Shown: positions 25,709-35,616, counted from the stretch's first letter. The stretch: DNA of 64,000 nt from Mycoplasma haemofelis str. Langford 1 (GCF_000200735.1 NC_014970.1:1054001-1118000); one strand, 5' to 3'. Made by a program: numbers and translations. Notes: generated from the sequence alone by a model not told the origin.

Positions 25709-26539
25709 TTGACAAAGAGAGTTACTTTTAAGCAGATTGTTGAAAAAAAGAATTTCCAGATAAACGCCTACAAACTTGTTTATTTTCTTTCAAGCAAAGT
25801 CAAGAATATAAACGACTACCAGAAGTACAAAGCAACGAAGATAGACTTTGATGAGGCTTATTTTGATGAATGTTACGAGAAGCTTTCTGATCCTAACAAT
25901 ACGATAGAGAGGATTTGTAAGAAGGTATTCTTCCATAAGCATGAATTTATATTACACGATGATGTCTTCTGCCCTAGGAATGAAACAGAGCTTATTGTTG
26001 AATATTTAAATCAGGAAATTAAGGAAGATCCTGCCCTTAAGAAATCTAATTACGTAGATTTGTGTGCAGGAACTGGAGTTATAGGAATTTCTATAGCTTT
26101 ACAGAATGAAGGATTCTTTAAGAAAATAGCTCTTGTTGATATTTCCGAAGAGGCCATTAAGAATATAAAAGAGAATTGCGCTAAGTATAACCTGAAGGCC
26201 AGTGTAGTTAAGCAAGACTGATATGAGTATCTACAAGAGAATGGAGCTGACGTAATAACAGCCAACTTCCCATATGTATCCAAAGAGGATGATATGGATG
26301 AGCATATTATGGAGAGTGAACCTGATTGGGCTTTGTTTGCAGATAATGATGGTTGGGAGCATTATGATAAGGTTCTTAAATTTATAGATAGAAATAAAGC
26401 GTGAAAGCTGATAGTTCTGGAATGTAGTGCCTATCACGAGAAAAAATGAAAGAGTATTAAGAATACCTATCCCAACGTGAAATGGAAGTTCCTATATGAC
26501 TTGAATGGGAAGTTGAGAGTTGTATCCCTAAAGAGATAG
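25709..26539 (+). CDS. prmC: Release factor glutamine methyltransferase
   Basis: Methylates the Gln of the GGQ motif of RF1, its immediate upstream neighbour. 276 residues, UGA Trp in several places (for example VVKQDWYEYL). Seen: SAM-binding VDLCAGTGVIGISIAL near residue 114 and acidic VDISEEA after strand 2. The catalytic motif, normally NPPY, reads NFPY (ANFPYVSKEDD). The start is TTG 25709, one base after the prfA stop. It is convergent with purB, whose stop adjoins directly. Confidence 0.86.
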
Positions 26540-28180
26540 CTAATCCTCTATACTTCTATTCTCACTTACCTCCATACCAAAGTAATCCAGTTGATCATTC
26601 TTAACAGTATTTAACTTAAATAGGGAACAAGCACTCACATCAGAAGCTCCGGCCTTCTTTAATCTACGAACCAAGTCACCAACATTACTTTGGTGATTAA
26701 CTAGATAGTCGAATATCAATACGCTCATATCCTTAATTCTAGGATCATCTTTAGGAATTGATGATTCATAGCTGTGAAGATATAAAACCCAAGAAGAACA
26801 TTTAAATTTCTCCAAGAGCTTAGCTGAGAATAAGACTGCCTCCCGAGAAGGAACCACTAGACATACTCCAGAATCATACTTTTCATTTAACTGCTCAGAA
26901 AGTCCATCCAGAATCCTATTAATCTCCTCTTCCTCGCACAAATCAGTGGCTTTCTGAGTAACTTTAAAGAATACTCTTCCATAAATGGCATCCATATTCC
27001 TAGTATGATAGTGAGGATCAAAGAGTTCATTTAATTCCCCACTATTAAAGAAAGCTTTGTACTTAGACTCAGCCAACTTATCCTTAAGATTCAAATTCTC
27101 ATTTTCAGAAACAGCCACAGACATCTTCTTTAAATCCTTAGAAATCTCCTGTCTAGTCTTATCCTCCACTCTGTCAATCAAGTAATGCAGGACTGTTTGG
27201 GAATATATATTGCCCCTAGTTAAAGATAGATTCTCCGATAGGGATTCAGTATTCACCACCAAGTTATCCAAAATACACTCCATTAATTCCAGCATTAAAT
27301 CGAGAGTGTGAGCCGAGTTCATGAGAACTTTCTCCATGTATGAGAAATTTATATTCCTATTATCGGCAAAGTGGGAGAAAGAGCTGGAGAAGGAATATTC
27401 GGATAGGGATTCGTAAAGGGAAGAAACCTCCTCTAACAACTGTTCTTCAATAGTAACTTCCGATACCTGATTAAGCAACTCCAGATCCTTTCCAATCCTA
27501 TATATGACATTACACATCCCATGAAGAATAGATATATATCGAGCATATGGAATCTTGGAAGAATAGGGATTAATGGACTTGTTTAATTTGGTCTTAATTG
27601 CCATATAGCTCTGAAGCCCGAAGGATGCACTAGGATTAGATAGTCCCTTGTAGTTAACAGATAGGGACTCCAATCTAGGTCTTAGATGAAGAAGTTCATT
27701 TAACAAGAAGTGCAAGTCATCGTAATATATGCAAAATCGATGTCCGAAAGAGGTCGGCTCTGCGTGAACTCCGTGAGTCCTTCCCACCTGAATCTTGGAC
27801 TGATTCTTGATGGATGTCTCCTTTAAGAGTGTCTTAAATTTCTCAATTTTTGAGATAAGGTAATCATTGGCAGACCTGACCATGATGGCATTTGATAGAT
27901 CCGAGAGATTGGATGGAGAAAAGGCATAATCCACCCAATCCCTCTCCACGAATCTCATCTTGTTAAATAGAACTTTGATGAAAGTCTCATAATCCTGTCT
28001 AGAGACATCGATGCCTTGAAAGATCTCAAAGGGATCGATATTTAAATTCTCCTTTATCTTTGAATATACCCAATCAGATAGCTTGCCCTGTTGATAGAAG
28101 AAGTCAATTGCCAACTTCTCCATATCCAGCCAAATCTGAAACTTATTTCTGGGATCGAAGATTTGTCGAATGGAAGTCAT
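26540..28180 (-). CDS. purB: PurB-family protein with PRPP-synthase-like C-domain
   Basis: 546 residues against about 430-450 for adenylosuccinate lyase. Residues 1-420 follow the fumarase/aspartase fold: RSANDYLISKIE, GRTHGVHAEPTSFGHR (residues 133-148, catalytic His region), NPSASFGLQ. The signature loop normally SSAMPxKRNP reads SSSFSHFADNRNINFS (265-280), so the canonical residues are gone. Residues 430-525 look like a phosphoribosyltransferase fold: VCLVVPS, then MSVLIFDYLVNHQSNVGDLVRRLKKAGASDV in the place of the PRPP loop VDDxxxTGGT of ribose-phosphate pyrophosphokinase. The acidic pair is reduced to one Asp. With purA in the window, AMP synthesis from IMP is the expected role, but activity is doubtful. 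Confidence 0.78.
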   Translation of the reverse strand: MTSIRQIFDPRNKFQIWLDMEKLAIDFFYQQGKLSDWVYSKIKENLNIDPFEIFQGIDVSRQDYETFIKVLFNKMRFVERDWVDYAFSPSNLSDLSNAIMVRSANDYLISKIEKFKTLLKETSIKNQSKIQVGRTHGVHAEPTSFGHRFCIYYDDLHFLLNELLHLRPRLESLSVNYKGLSNPSASFGLQSYMAIKTKLNKSINPYSSKIPYARYISILHGMCNVIYRIGKDLELLNQVSEVTIEEQLLEEVSSLYESLSEYSFSSSFSHFADNRNINFSYMEKVLMNSAHTLDLMLELMECILDNLVVNTESLSENLSLTRGNIYSQTVLHYLIDRVEDKTRQEISKDLKKMSVAVSENENLNLKDKLAESKYKAFFNSGELNELFDPHYHTRNMDAIYGRVFFKVTQKATDLCEEEEINRILDGLSEQLNEKYDSGVCLVVPSREAVLFSAKLLEKFKCSSWVLYLHSYESSIPKDDPRIKDMSVLIFDYLVNHQSNVGDLVRRLKKAGASDVSACSLFKLNTVKNDQLDYFGMEVSENRSIED

Positions 28181-28183
28181 TAA

Positions 28184-28582
28184 TTAGAAGAATCTAGAGA
28201 AGATTTCATCCTGCAAAGAAAACATCTCTTCGCCGTGCTCATAGCCCAGCAGGTGAAGGAAACTATGTATGAACAGATAGCAGAATCCAGATAGGAAGTC
28301 TTCGTTTCTATTTATCACCTCAGAATAACAAAAATATATGGCTCCCAAGAAGCGCTCATGGCTTTCTGTCTTGACTGGAAAAGAGAGAACATCAGTTACC
28401 TTATCTTGATTCCTGTAAGTGGCATTAAGGCTCCTTATCTCCTCTTCATTCACAATGGCCAACTCCACTTCACAATCTGGAATTAAGAACCTATCCTTTA
28501 AATGAGCATAGATAGCTTCCACTCTATCATCCAAAGAAGGTGGGAGGGGATAAGAGAGTGGATTTAGTATTGAAAGATGCAA
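28184..28582 (-). CDS. ybeY: Endoribonuclease YbeY
   Basis: Zinc endonuclease for 16S rRNA 3' processing and ribosome quality control (132 residues). Seen: the metal motif HSFLHLLGYEH (H-x3-H-x5-H) near residue 110 and TDVLSFP upstream, both diagnostic. It is shorter than the usual 150-160 residues, mainly at the N-terminus. It sits 3 bp upstream of purB and behind the Cys-rich gene. Confidence 0.93.
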   Translation of the reverse strand: MHLSILNPLSYPLPPSLDDRVEAIYAHLKDRFLIPDCEVELAIVNEEEIRSLNATYRNQDKVTDVLSFPVKTESHERFLGAIYFCYSEVINRNEDFLSGFCYLFIHSFLHLLGYEHGEEMFSLQDEIFSRFF

Positions 28583-28632
28583 AATTCCAGTTAATTAGAA
28601 AATGGGGATGAGTAAAGGTAAAAACACTAAGT

Positions 28633-28651
28633 AGAAAGATTATATCTTTCT
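28633..28651. repeat. Perfect 8-bp hairpin
   Basis: AGAAAGAT-TAT-ATCTTTCT forms an 8-bp stem with a 3-base loop. It contains the stop codon of the Cys-rich gene and lies before ybeY. It has no immediate T run on the minus strand, so it is a weak terminator candidate; an RNA-processing or stability signal is possible. Confidence 0.4.
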
Positions 28652-28798
28652 AAGAACGTATCAAAAAGCTTTAAATTTCATGTCCTTACAGTTAAAGTCA
28701 TCACAGCAAGCACCATCCCAAGACTGACACTCTATACCCTTACACTTCTCCCAATCCTGCTGACAGTTTAGACAAACCTTCTTATATTCCTCAGACAT
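28640..28798 (-). CDS. Small Cys-rich protein (52 aa), unrecognised
   Basis: A short frame from ATG 28798 to TAA 28640, one UGA Trp (FKAFWYVLRKI). It has eight Cys: a CLNC pair near residue 9, then CKGIEC, ACC and NC. The spacing CxxC...C...C...CC...C suggests metal binding or disulfides; no signal peptide is visible, so a zinc- or metal-binding protein in the cytosol is the simpler reading. It is divergent from secG (19-bp gap) and lies in the same direction as ybeY and purB. Confidence 0.6.
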
Positions 28799-28817
28799 TA
28801 AAATTTAAAGAGTCACG

Positions 28818-29051
28818 ATGCACTTTTATCAGGTAGCTGTTTATACCCTTTCAATCCTTACTCTTTTAATAGGACTTCTGTTATCTAACACAGGTTCTAC
28901 TGGGGGATTGGTGGCTCTTTCTGGTCACGATCTTGAGTTGTTCAAGAAGACCAAGGATTATGGTTTAGTAAAAATTTTAAGGATATCTATGTTAATAATG
29001 ATCTTTCTGTTGATCATATTCTCCATCCTGCACGGAAGAATGAATAAGTAG
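28818..29051 (+). CDS. secG: Protein translocase subunit SecG
   Basis: Small membrane subunit of the SecYEG channel (77 residues). Seen: a first membrane segment YTLSILTLLIGLLLS, the loop with GSTGGLVALSG and ELFKKTKDYGLVKIL, and a second segment SMLIMIFLLIIFSILH. This two-helix layout with a Gly-rich loop is typical. It is followed at 3 bp by rnr and then smpB, a gene order common in Firmicutes relatives. Confidence 0.92.
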   Translation: MHFYQVAVYTLSILTLLIGLLLSNTGSTGGLVALSGHDLELFKKTKDYGLVKILRISMLIMIFLLIIFSILHGRMNK

Positions 29052-29054
29052 TTT

Positions 29055-30974
29055 TTGACGACACACAATAGCAAATTTAAAGGAAAGGCGAAACCTCGTT
29101 GGCTATTCGAAGAAGTAGAGGGTAGTAAGACTGAGGGGATATTTAAATCCCATGGTCATTACGGATTCATAGAGGGTACTGATTTATTTGTAAGGGGAGA
29201 GAATATAAATACCGCTTTAAATAAGGACAAAGTTGAATACGTAGTAATCAAGAATACGGGCTTTGTAGAAGAAGGGAAGAGTAGGTTTGAAGCTAAGATT
29301 CTCTCTGTATTAGAGAGGTATAAGACCAGCTATGTAGGGGAAGTTATATATTGTGGTAAAGATCAGTCCTTCATTCTTCTAGATTCTGAAAGATTAAAGA
29401 GAGTAGCATCCTTCACTCCCGAGACGGATGATTACAAGATTGGGGAGAAGGTAATAATTCAACTTACATCCTTTGATCTAGAGAATCTACAGGGTAAGGT
29501 AATTAAGAGAATTGGGCACAAGAGTGATCCCAATATGGAGATCATCTCCATACTTGAAGATTACGGAGTTAAGACTTCCTTCCCAGAAGAAGTTATTGAA
29601 GAGGTTCAAAATGTCAATCTGGATATAGAAAGACATGAGTCTCATCCCGCCAGAAAGGACTTCAGAGATATAAGGTTAGTAACTATAGATCCTTCAGATT
29701 CCAAGGACTTTGATGATGCAATAGCCGTATACAAGAAGGGAGATAATTATCTCCTGTATGTGGCCATATCCGATGTTTGGAGTTACTTAAAGGATGCTAG
29801 AAATACAGATGTAGAGGCGAGAAGAAGAGGGACGTCCATATATTTCTTGGATTCAGTAATCCCCATGCTTCCGGAAAAGCTGTCTAACAACTACTGCTCA
29901 CTAATGCCCCATCAAGACAGATGTGCAATTGTATTCTCCATAGAGATCGATGGGAAGGGGAAAGTATTATGGGATACTATGGATGTAAATCCGGGGATTA
30001 TTCACTCCAAGAGAAGATTTACCTATGGAGAAGTAAATGAGTTTTTCGATGGCGAGAATCAATTGGAGAGGGAGGATCTGGAAGTGAGGGAGTCCCTGAC
30101 TCTTGGGTTGGAGCTCTACAAGATGTTAGAGAATAATAGGATCAATAGAGGATACATAGCCATGGAGTTTCCGGAATTAAAAATGAAGATGAGTCCTTCG
30201 GGTGAAATTACCGAGATATATCCCTACATTAGGAAGCATGCCCAGATAATGATTGAGAACTTTATGATTTTGGCGAATGAGGGAATTGCGAGGTTGCTGT
30301 CTGAGAAGAATATTCCTGGGATTTATAGAGTTCATGAGAATCCGGATGTGACCAAGATACTCTTCTTCGTCGAGGAGGCAAGAAAGCTTAGCTTTGAAAT
30401 AGAAGATACCAACTTTGAAAAGATAACTCAGAAGACCATTTCCTCTTGATTCCGGAATACTTCCTCTCACGAGAATATGGATCTAATATATCTCCTACTT
30501 CTTAGATCCCTACAAAAAGCTAAGTACTCAATTAATAATGCTGGGCATTTTGGATTAAATCTGAAGCACTATCTACACTTTACTTCCCCCATAAGAAGAT
30601 ACCCGGATACCATGGTTCACAAGATGCTATGGAACTATCTATTTGAGAAGAATGAGATTCCTAAGAATGGGGGCGATCCTATTTATTGTGATTTGCATGA
30701 TATTGCCAAGGACTCCTCCCACGCGGAAGTTCAAAGTAATGAGATAAGTAAGGAAATTAAGAATTGCAAGATAATTCAATTCATGAATAAGAAGGTAGAC
30801 TCCACCTTCAAAGCTAAAGTTGTATTCCCTGCAAAGAGTGGAGCTTATGTTCAGCTGGAGGACTACTACGTAGAGGGATTCGTCAAAAGTAGAGTTCCCT
30901 TAATACTAGGATCCAATGTCCTAGTAAAACCTATTCATAACTCCAAGGAATTTAAACTTCTAAAAGTTCTTTAA
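29055..30974 (+). CDS. rnr: Ribonuclease R
   Basis: 3'-5' exoribonuclease (639 residues, one UGA Trp near residue 465). Seen: a cold-shock-type domain near the N-terminus (GIFKSHGHYGFIEG), the RNB active site DPSDSKDFDDAIAVY near residue 213, HFTSPIRRYPD and a short C-terminal S1 domain (FKAKVVFPAKSGAYVQLEDYYVEGFV). The start is TTG 29055. It shares one base with smpB; RNase R and SmpB act together in tmRNA trans-translation. Confidence 0.95.
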
Positions 30975-31378
30975 TGTCGCGCATTAAAGAGCTGCTTAAT
31001 AACCGTAGGGATGAGAGATTCTATGAAGTATTTGACAAGTATGAATGCGGCTTAGTTCTTAATAGCTTAACTAGGAAGCAGATATTTAATTACGAGGTAT
31101 CTCTTTCCGGAAGTCATGGATGGATAAAGCATGGGGAGATATTCCTGAGGGGGCTTACTAAGGAGAATATAAAGCTACTCCTTCATAGAGAGGAGATTGA
31201 CAAGATCTCAAGATTAGTGAGGGAGAAGAAGTATCTACTTATTCCTAAGAATCTCTATTTAAAGAACTATAAAGTTAAGATAACTCTATTGCTAGTGAAG
31301 CGAGTTAGGAAGACAAGTAAAGCTAAATTAGAGAGTATTAAAAGGAAGGATGAGAAAAGACTACTTAGATTCTCCTAA
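30974..31378 (+). CDS. smpB: SsrA-binding protein SmpB
   Basis: Binds tmRNA and rescues stalled ribosomes (134 residues). Seen: GLVLNSLTRKQIF (the A/E-rich start is replaced), EVSLSGSHGWIKHGEIFL, HREEIDKI and the basic tail that follows the decoding centre. It starts within the rnr stop (TAATG). The tmRNA gene is not in the window. Its last 18 bases overlap the convergent tsf gene. Confidence 0.93.
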   Translation: MSRIKELLNNRRDERFYEVFDKYECGLVLNSLTRKQIFNYEVSLSGSHGWIKHGEIFLRGLTKENIKLLLHREEIDKISRLVREKKYLLIPKNLYLKNYKVKITLLLVKRVRKTSKAKLESIKRKDEKRLLRFS

Positions 31379-32194
31379 TCCGAAATACATAGCCATTTTA
31401 ACTTCAGCTCCTAAGTCATTCAGTCTATCCTTTATCTTCTTAGAAGTATCATATAAATAAGGCTGCTCTACGAAAGCCTCTTGGGCAATCAATTTCTTAA
31501 TTCTCTGTTCAATAATATTTGCATGAAACTCCTTAGGCTTATTCTCCTTCTCTAGAAGAGTAGTAATTATCTCCCTCTCCGAATTAATTCATGATTCATC
31601 CACCTGATCTGAAGAAATAAATTTAGGATTATTGGCTGCATAGTGAACTGCTAAGCCATAAATATCTTCATCCTTAAGATCCTTATTAAGGATAACAAAG
31701 GCAGACATTCTTCCGTTATTATGCCTATAGCAGGCAACAGATTCCCCACTTCCCAGAGAAATATACTTAGCCCTGCTTAAAACAATCTTCTCTCCAGTTA
31801 TAGAGGAAAGGTGAAGACAACCATCTGCTACACTTTCTCCACTATCCATCTTCAAACTATTGACATCTCCTAAATCCTCTTTCCCTAGATTCAAAATAGA
31901 ATCCATAATTCTGTCTGCCAAAGCAGTAAATTCTTTGGAATTAGCGACAAAGTCAGTTTCAGAATTCATCTCCATAATGACAACTCCCTTACCATCTTTC
32001 TTAACAAAGGTACTCCCCTCCTTAGCCTCCCTTAAGGCGTTCTTGTTTGTGGCCTTAGCTATTCCTTTTGTACGAAGTCACTTAATAGAAGCCTCAAGAT
32101 CATTATTATTCTCCTCTAAAGCCTTCTTACAGTCAGCAAGACCAGCTTGACTTGCATTTCTAAGCTTTAAAATTAGGTCTTTATCGATAGCCAT
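31361..32194 (-). CDS. tsf: Translation elongation factor Ts
   Basis: Nucleotide exchange factor for EF-Tu (tuf is in this window). 277 residues with UGA Trp in KWLRTK and after DQVDES. Seen: N-terminal LRNASQAGLADCKKAL (UBA-like domain), the EF-Tu-contact motif SETDFVANSKEF near residue 80, and a C-terminal dimerisation region. It lies 5 bp after gatB. The 3' end overlaps smpB on the other strand by 18 bp. Confidence 0.95.
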
Positions 32195-32199
32195 ATCCC

Positions 32200-33585
32200 T
32201 TATATTTTATACCTTTCCAAAATCTTCTCGAAAAACTGCTTAGTTTTTAAGGGATTTGCCTGTCCCTTAGACTTCTTCATACACTCACCAATTATTAATC
32301 TCTCCAACTTAGAAGGATTCTCCATTAACTTAGGAAGTTGATCCTTATATAGTTCAAAGGAACTCTCCACTAGAGCACTTATAGTCTCATCATCAGACAA
32401 TTCAGCGGGCTTCAATTTTCGAACGGCATTCTTATAGGAAGCTTTATTTACTATTATCTCCTTAAGAAGATCCTTAGCTATCCTAAGACTGATATCCTTC
32501 TTTAGCTCAGTCTGAACAACTACCTTTTCAACTTCATCATAGGGCAGATCTTCTCCCGAATTTAAGAATCCGGAAGCTATATTCACAATCCAATTGTAAG
32601 AGCTCCTTAAATTCTGTAACTTCTCATTGATCTTATTAACACACTTGAATATCTCATAATTATCGAGCAGATAATCTGCTTCAGAATCCTTCAATCCACC
32701 TTGAACTAACTCTTCCTTAAGGAAGTCTAAATTCCAAAAGATCTCATTAACCATTCCCTCATATTCCTCCTTGGTAAATCGCAAAGAAGGAATATTAGCC
32801 TCAGGAATATAAAAGTACTCTCTAGTTGTGTTCTTCTTGCGCATAATCTCACACTTCTTCAACTTCTCAACCCAAGCATAGGTATATCCCTCCATCTCTT
32901 CCCCCCTATCCAACGCTTCAGACTGAAGCTTTATTAAATATTCCAATGCATTCTTAAGGGCAAAGAGACTATTTAAATTCTTGACTTCAGACTTAACTGA
33001 GAGAGGATCCTCTTTATTTCTCCTCAGAGATACATTCAAATCTATCCGCATCTTCCCCTCCTCATAGGAAGCGGAAGATATATTAAAGAAATGACAAATC
33101 CTCCGAAGCTGACGGAGGAAGATCTCTATTTCTTCATAGTTTCTAAAGTCGGGATTGGTAACTACTTCAGCTAGAGCTCTTCCTAATCTCGAGAATGAGA
33201 GGCGAACTTCATGCCCATGCTTAAATTGCTGAGCTGTATCCTCTTCCATATGTATCTGCTTTAAAGTTATCTTCCTATTCCCAACACTTAAGAAGCCCCC
33301 CTGCCCTATAGGATTAAAGAATTGAGTAATTTGGTATCCCCTTGGAAGGTCGTAATAGAAGTAGTTCTTTCTATCGAAGGAGATATTCTCATAGTTAACA
33401 TTGGCATTCAAAGCCTTAGACAGGATTACAGTCTTTTTAACTGCCTCTAAATTAAGAACCGGAAGAGTCCCAGGGAAGCCGAGAGATACCCAAGAAGAAT
33501 CATTAACTTTTTCGGGAGAAAAAGCCTTGTAATCTACATTAAGCGCAATGTGGATCTCTAATCCTATGGATACTATGTAGTTCAT
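32200..33585 (-). CDS. gatB: Asp/Glu-tRNA amidotransferase subunit B
   Basis: Kinase/tRNA-binding subunit of the GatCAB enzyme that turns Glu-tRNA(Gln) into Gln-tRNA. 461 residues, no UGA. Seen: SIGLEIHIALNVDYKAFS at the N-terminus, FPGTLPVLNLEAV, KNYFYYDLPRGYQITQ, RIDLNVSLRR and a C-terminal YqeY-like tail ending AxPLKTKQFFEKIL. It starts 13 bp before the gatA end, so the two are coupled. Confidence 0.96.
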   Translation of the reverse strand: MNYIVSIGLEIHIALNVDYKAFSPEKVNDSSWVSLGFPGTLPVLNLEAVKKTVILSKALNANVNYENISFDRKNYFYYDLPRGYQITQFFNPIGQGGFLSVGNRKITLKQIHMEEDTAQQFKHGHEVRLSFSRLGRALAEVVTNPDFRNYEEIEIFLRQLRRICHFFNISSASYEEGKMRIDLNVSLRRNKEDPLSVKSEVKNLNSLFALKNALEYLIKLQSEALDRGEEMEGYTYAWVEKLKKCEIMRKKNTTREYFYIPEANIPSLRFTKEEYEGMVNEIFWNLDFLKEELVQGGLKDSEADYLLDNYEIFKCVNKINEKLQNLRSSYNWIVNIASGFLNSGEDLPYDEVEKVVVQTELKKDISLRIAKDLLKEIIVNKASYKNAVRKLKPAELSDDETISALVESSFELYKDQLPKLMENPSKLERLIIGECMKKSKGQANPLKTKQFFEKILERYKI

Positions 33586-35006
33586 TGCTGTAAGTGCTTA
33601 GCGGCCATTAATAGAAACTCATCCTTCTTGAATGCAGCCATAATGTGAAGTCCTACAGGCATATCCTTCACTTTAATTCAAGGAATAGAAATGGCCGGAA
33701 GGGAACAGAAATTAGCTAGTAAGAGAATATTCTGAATGGCATTAGGCCTATAGCCTCTCTTAACCTCCTTAGCTAAGGGGGGTATAGAAAGTGTTGTAGG
33801 ACTTAAAACTAGATCGTAGCTTTTAAATAACTTCTCCATCTCTAGATTTATCAACGATATTAACTTCTTGCTCTTAAGATACAAGCCTTCATAATTCTCT
33901 CCATCCAAAAAGTACATTCCCATCATTTGACGAAATACAAACTCGTCCCCCAAATCCTTCCTGTTATTCAACAGAATCTCCTCATAATTCTGACCATTCT
34001 GTTTCTTAAATATGGACAGCTCTGGATCTTTATGAAAGGGAAATAATAATCCAGTTAGATTTGCATAATTGGAGATACTTTCAGATCAGGCCACCACAGA
34101 ATAAATAAGACTACATAAACTCAAGAGATCCCTATTGAAATCCAATACTTGAACTTGAATTCCATCCACTTTAGATAAATCTTTCAGAAGCTTAGAGAAT
34201 GACTCCTTAACTTCCGTAGCCTCTGAATTTAAGTTCTCCGGAAAGAGATCTTTAAATACAGCTATCTTTATTGGCTTCTTAAAAGGCTTGGAAAGGGATT
34301 TAAGATAGTTGAACTTAGAAACTCGTAAAGTTGTTAAATCCTTAGGATCGGGAACAGATATCTCTGAAAATACAGCAGCTATTGTTTCAAGGGAAGAAGC
34401 CATAATGGATGGGGTGTCCATTTGGGAGCAAAAGGGGAAAAATCCATATCTAGATATCATTCCATAGCTAGGCTTAAATCCATATATTCCTGTACAGGAG
34501 GCGGGAAATCTAGCGGAATCTCCAGTATCTGAAGCAATTGAGAAATCAACTAATCCTTTAGCTATTAAATATGCACTCCCAGAAGAAGAGCCTCCTATTA
34601 TCCTTTCCTCGTCATTAGGATTCCTAACCTCCCCAGCATACCCAGATAGACCCGTCCCTCCCAGTCCAAATTCATCTAAATTAGTATTAACTAAATTGAT
34701 AGATCCGCACTTCTTAAGAATCTTATATACAGTGGCACTAATGGGCGGTGTATAACCAATTAAAAACTTAGATCCTCCGGTAACTTGAGTCTCGGTATTA
34801 GAGATTAAATCTTTGAGTCCGTAAACAGAATATAGGAGAGGATTAGAGAAGGATCACGAGATATCCTTAATCTGCTTTTGGATGCGATCGAAATCTAGAG
34901 TTTCTCTTATATAAGAATTGCTATCTTGAACTTCTAAAAGACCTTGATAAAGTTTCTTAATCTCCTCCGAAGTCGGCTTTTTTAATTTGAATATTAACGA
35001 ATTCAT
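33573..35006 (-). CDS. gatA: Asp/Glu-tRNA amidotransferase subunit A
   Basis: Amidase subunit that releases ammonia from Gln (477 residues, six UGA Trp codons). Seen: YGLKDLI with the catalytic Lys, GGSSSGSAYLIAKG with the Ser-rich motif, and SDTGDSARFPAS with the cis-Ser loop; SGSA and TGDS replace the usual SGGSA and TGGS, a mild variation. The start ATG 35006 is 50 bp inside gatC, the only in-frame ATG before the conserved part. The C-terminus ends just inside gatB. Confidence 0.92.
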
Positions 35007-35259
35007 AATTGTGAATTAAATCCTGAAGCAACTCAACATTCTCATTCGCCTCTGTAGACTCTGTAAATAAAGAAGAATCAATTCCAATCTCCTCCTTGGA
35101 AGAAAAAGGAGACACACCTAATGTGTCAAAAGACTTAAGTTTATTTAAATCAGAATCAGCTTCCTCCAGATATCTTAAACAATCGTCAAGAACCTTATCC
35201 GAAGGAGATAAATATATCCTTTGAAATAAGATTAAAAAGTGGGATTTTAAATCCGACAC
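34957..35259 (-). CDS. gatC: Asp/Glu-tRNA amidotransferase subunit C
   Basis: Small helical subunit (100 residues) that wraps around GatA. Recognition rests on context and on the helical pattern (LDDCLRYLEEADSDLNKL, then a DTLGVSPFS stretch like the loop that contacts GatA). It starts with GTG 35259, directly after hup, and overlaps gatA by 50 bp. Identity is fairly sure because of the hup-gatC-gatA-gatB order and the overlap. Confidence 0.78.
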   Translation of the reverse strand: MSDLKSHFLILFQRIYLSPSDKVLDDCLRYLEEADSDLNKLKSFDTLGVSPFSSKEEIGIDSSLFTESTEANENVELLQDLIHNYEFVNIQIKKADFGGD

Positions 35260-35565
35260 CTAAAAATCAAACTCGTCTACTTTAACTTCACCTTCAACTA
35301 ACCCTTTAAACTTCCTAGAAGGAACTAACTTAGGAACATCTTTAGCAGGAATTTCAATAGGTTTCTTTGTAAGAGGATTAATACCTGTCCTAGCTGAACG
35401 TTGAGAAACTTTAAATTTACCAAGGTCAAGAACAACAACTTCTTTTGAAGCCATCAATTCTTCTAAAATTGTTTTTTGGTAACTGTTAAGAACATCTTGA
35501 ACCTGTTTCATTGAAAGGTTAGATTCTTTTGAGATTTTGGAAAGAAGATCCTTTTTGTTAAGCAT
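35260..35565 (-). CDS. hup: HU-type DNA-binding protein
   Basis: Nucleoid protein (101 residues). Seen: LLSKISKESNLSMKQVQDVLNSY helices, the DLGKFKVSQRSARTGINPLTKKP beta-arm with the conserved Pro that intercalates into DNA, and KLVPSRKFKGLV. It has a TATAAT box 24 bases upstream, so it may be transcribed separately from der. Its stop codon and the gatC start adjoin. Confidence 0.96.
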   Translation of the reverse strand: MLNKKDLLSKISKESNLSMKQVQDVLNSYQKTILEELMASKEVVVLDLGKFKVSQRSARTGINPLTKKPIEIPAKDVPKLVPSRKFKGLVEGEVKVDEFDF

Positions 35566-35588
35566 GTTGTTTTTGTTAATACATAAAT

Positions 35589-35594
35589 ATTATA
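35589..35594 (-). promoter_or_regulatory. -10 box upstream of hup
   Basis: Perfect TATAAT on the minus strand, 23 bases from the hup ATG, located after the der stop. The -35 region is weak (GTTTGGA at 13 bases). It would start an hup-gatCAB-tsf unit. Confidence 0.5.
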
Positions 35595-35616
35595 TACGAC
35601 CTCATACTCCAAACCA

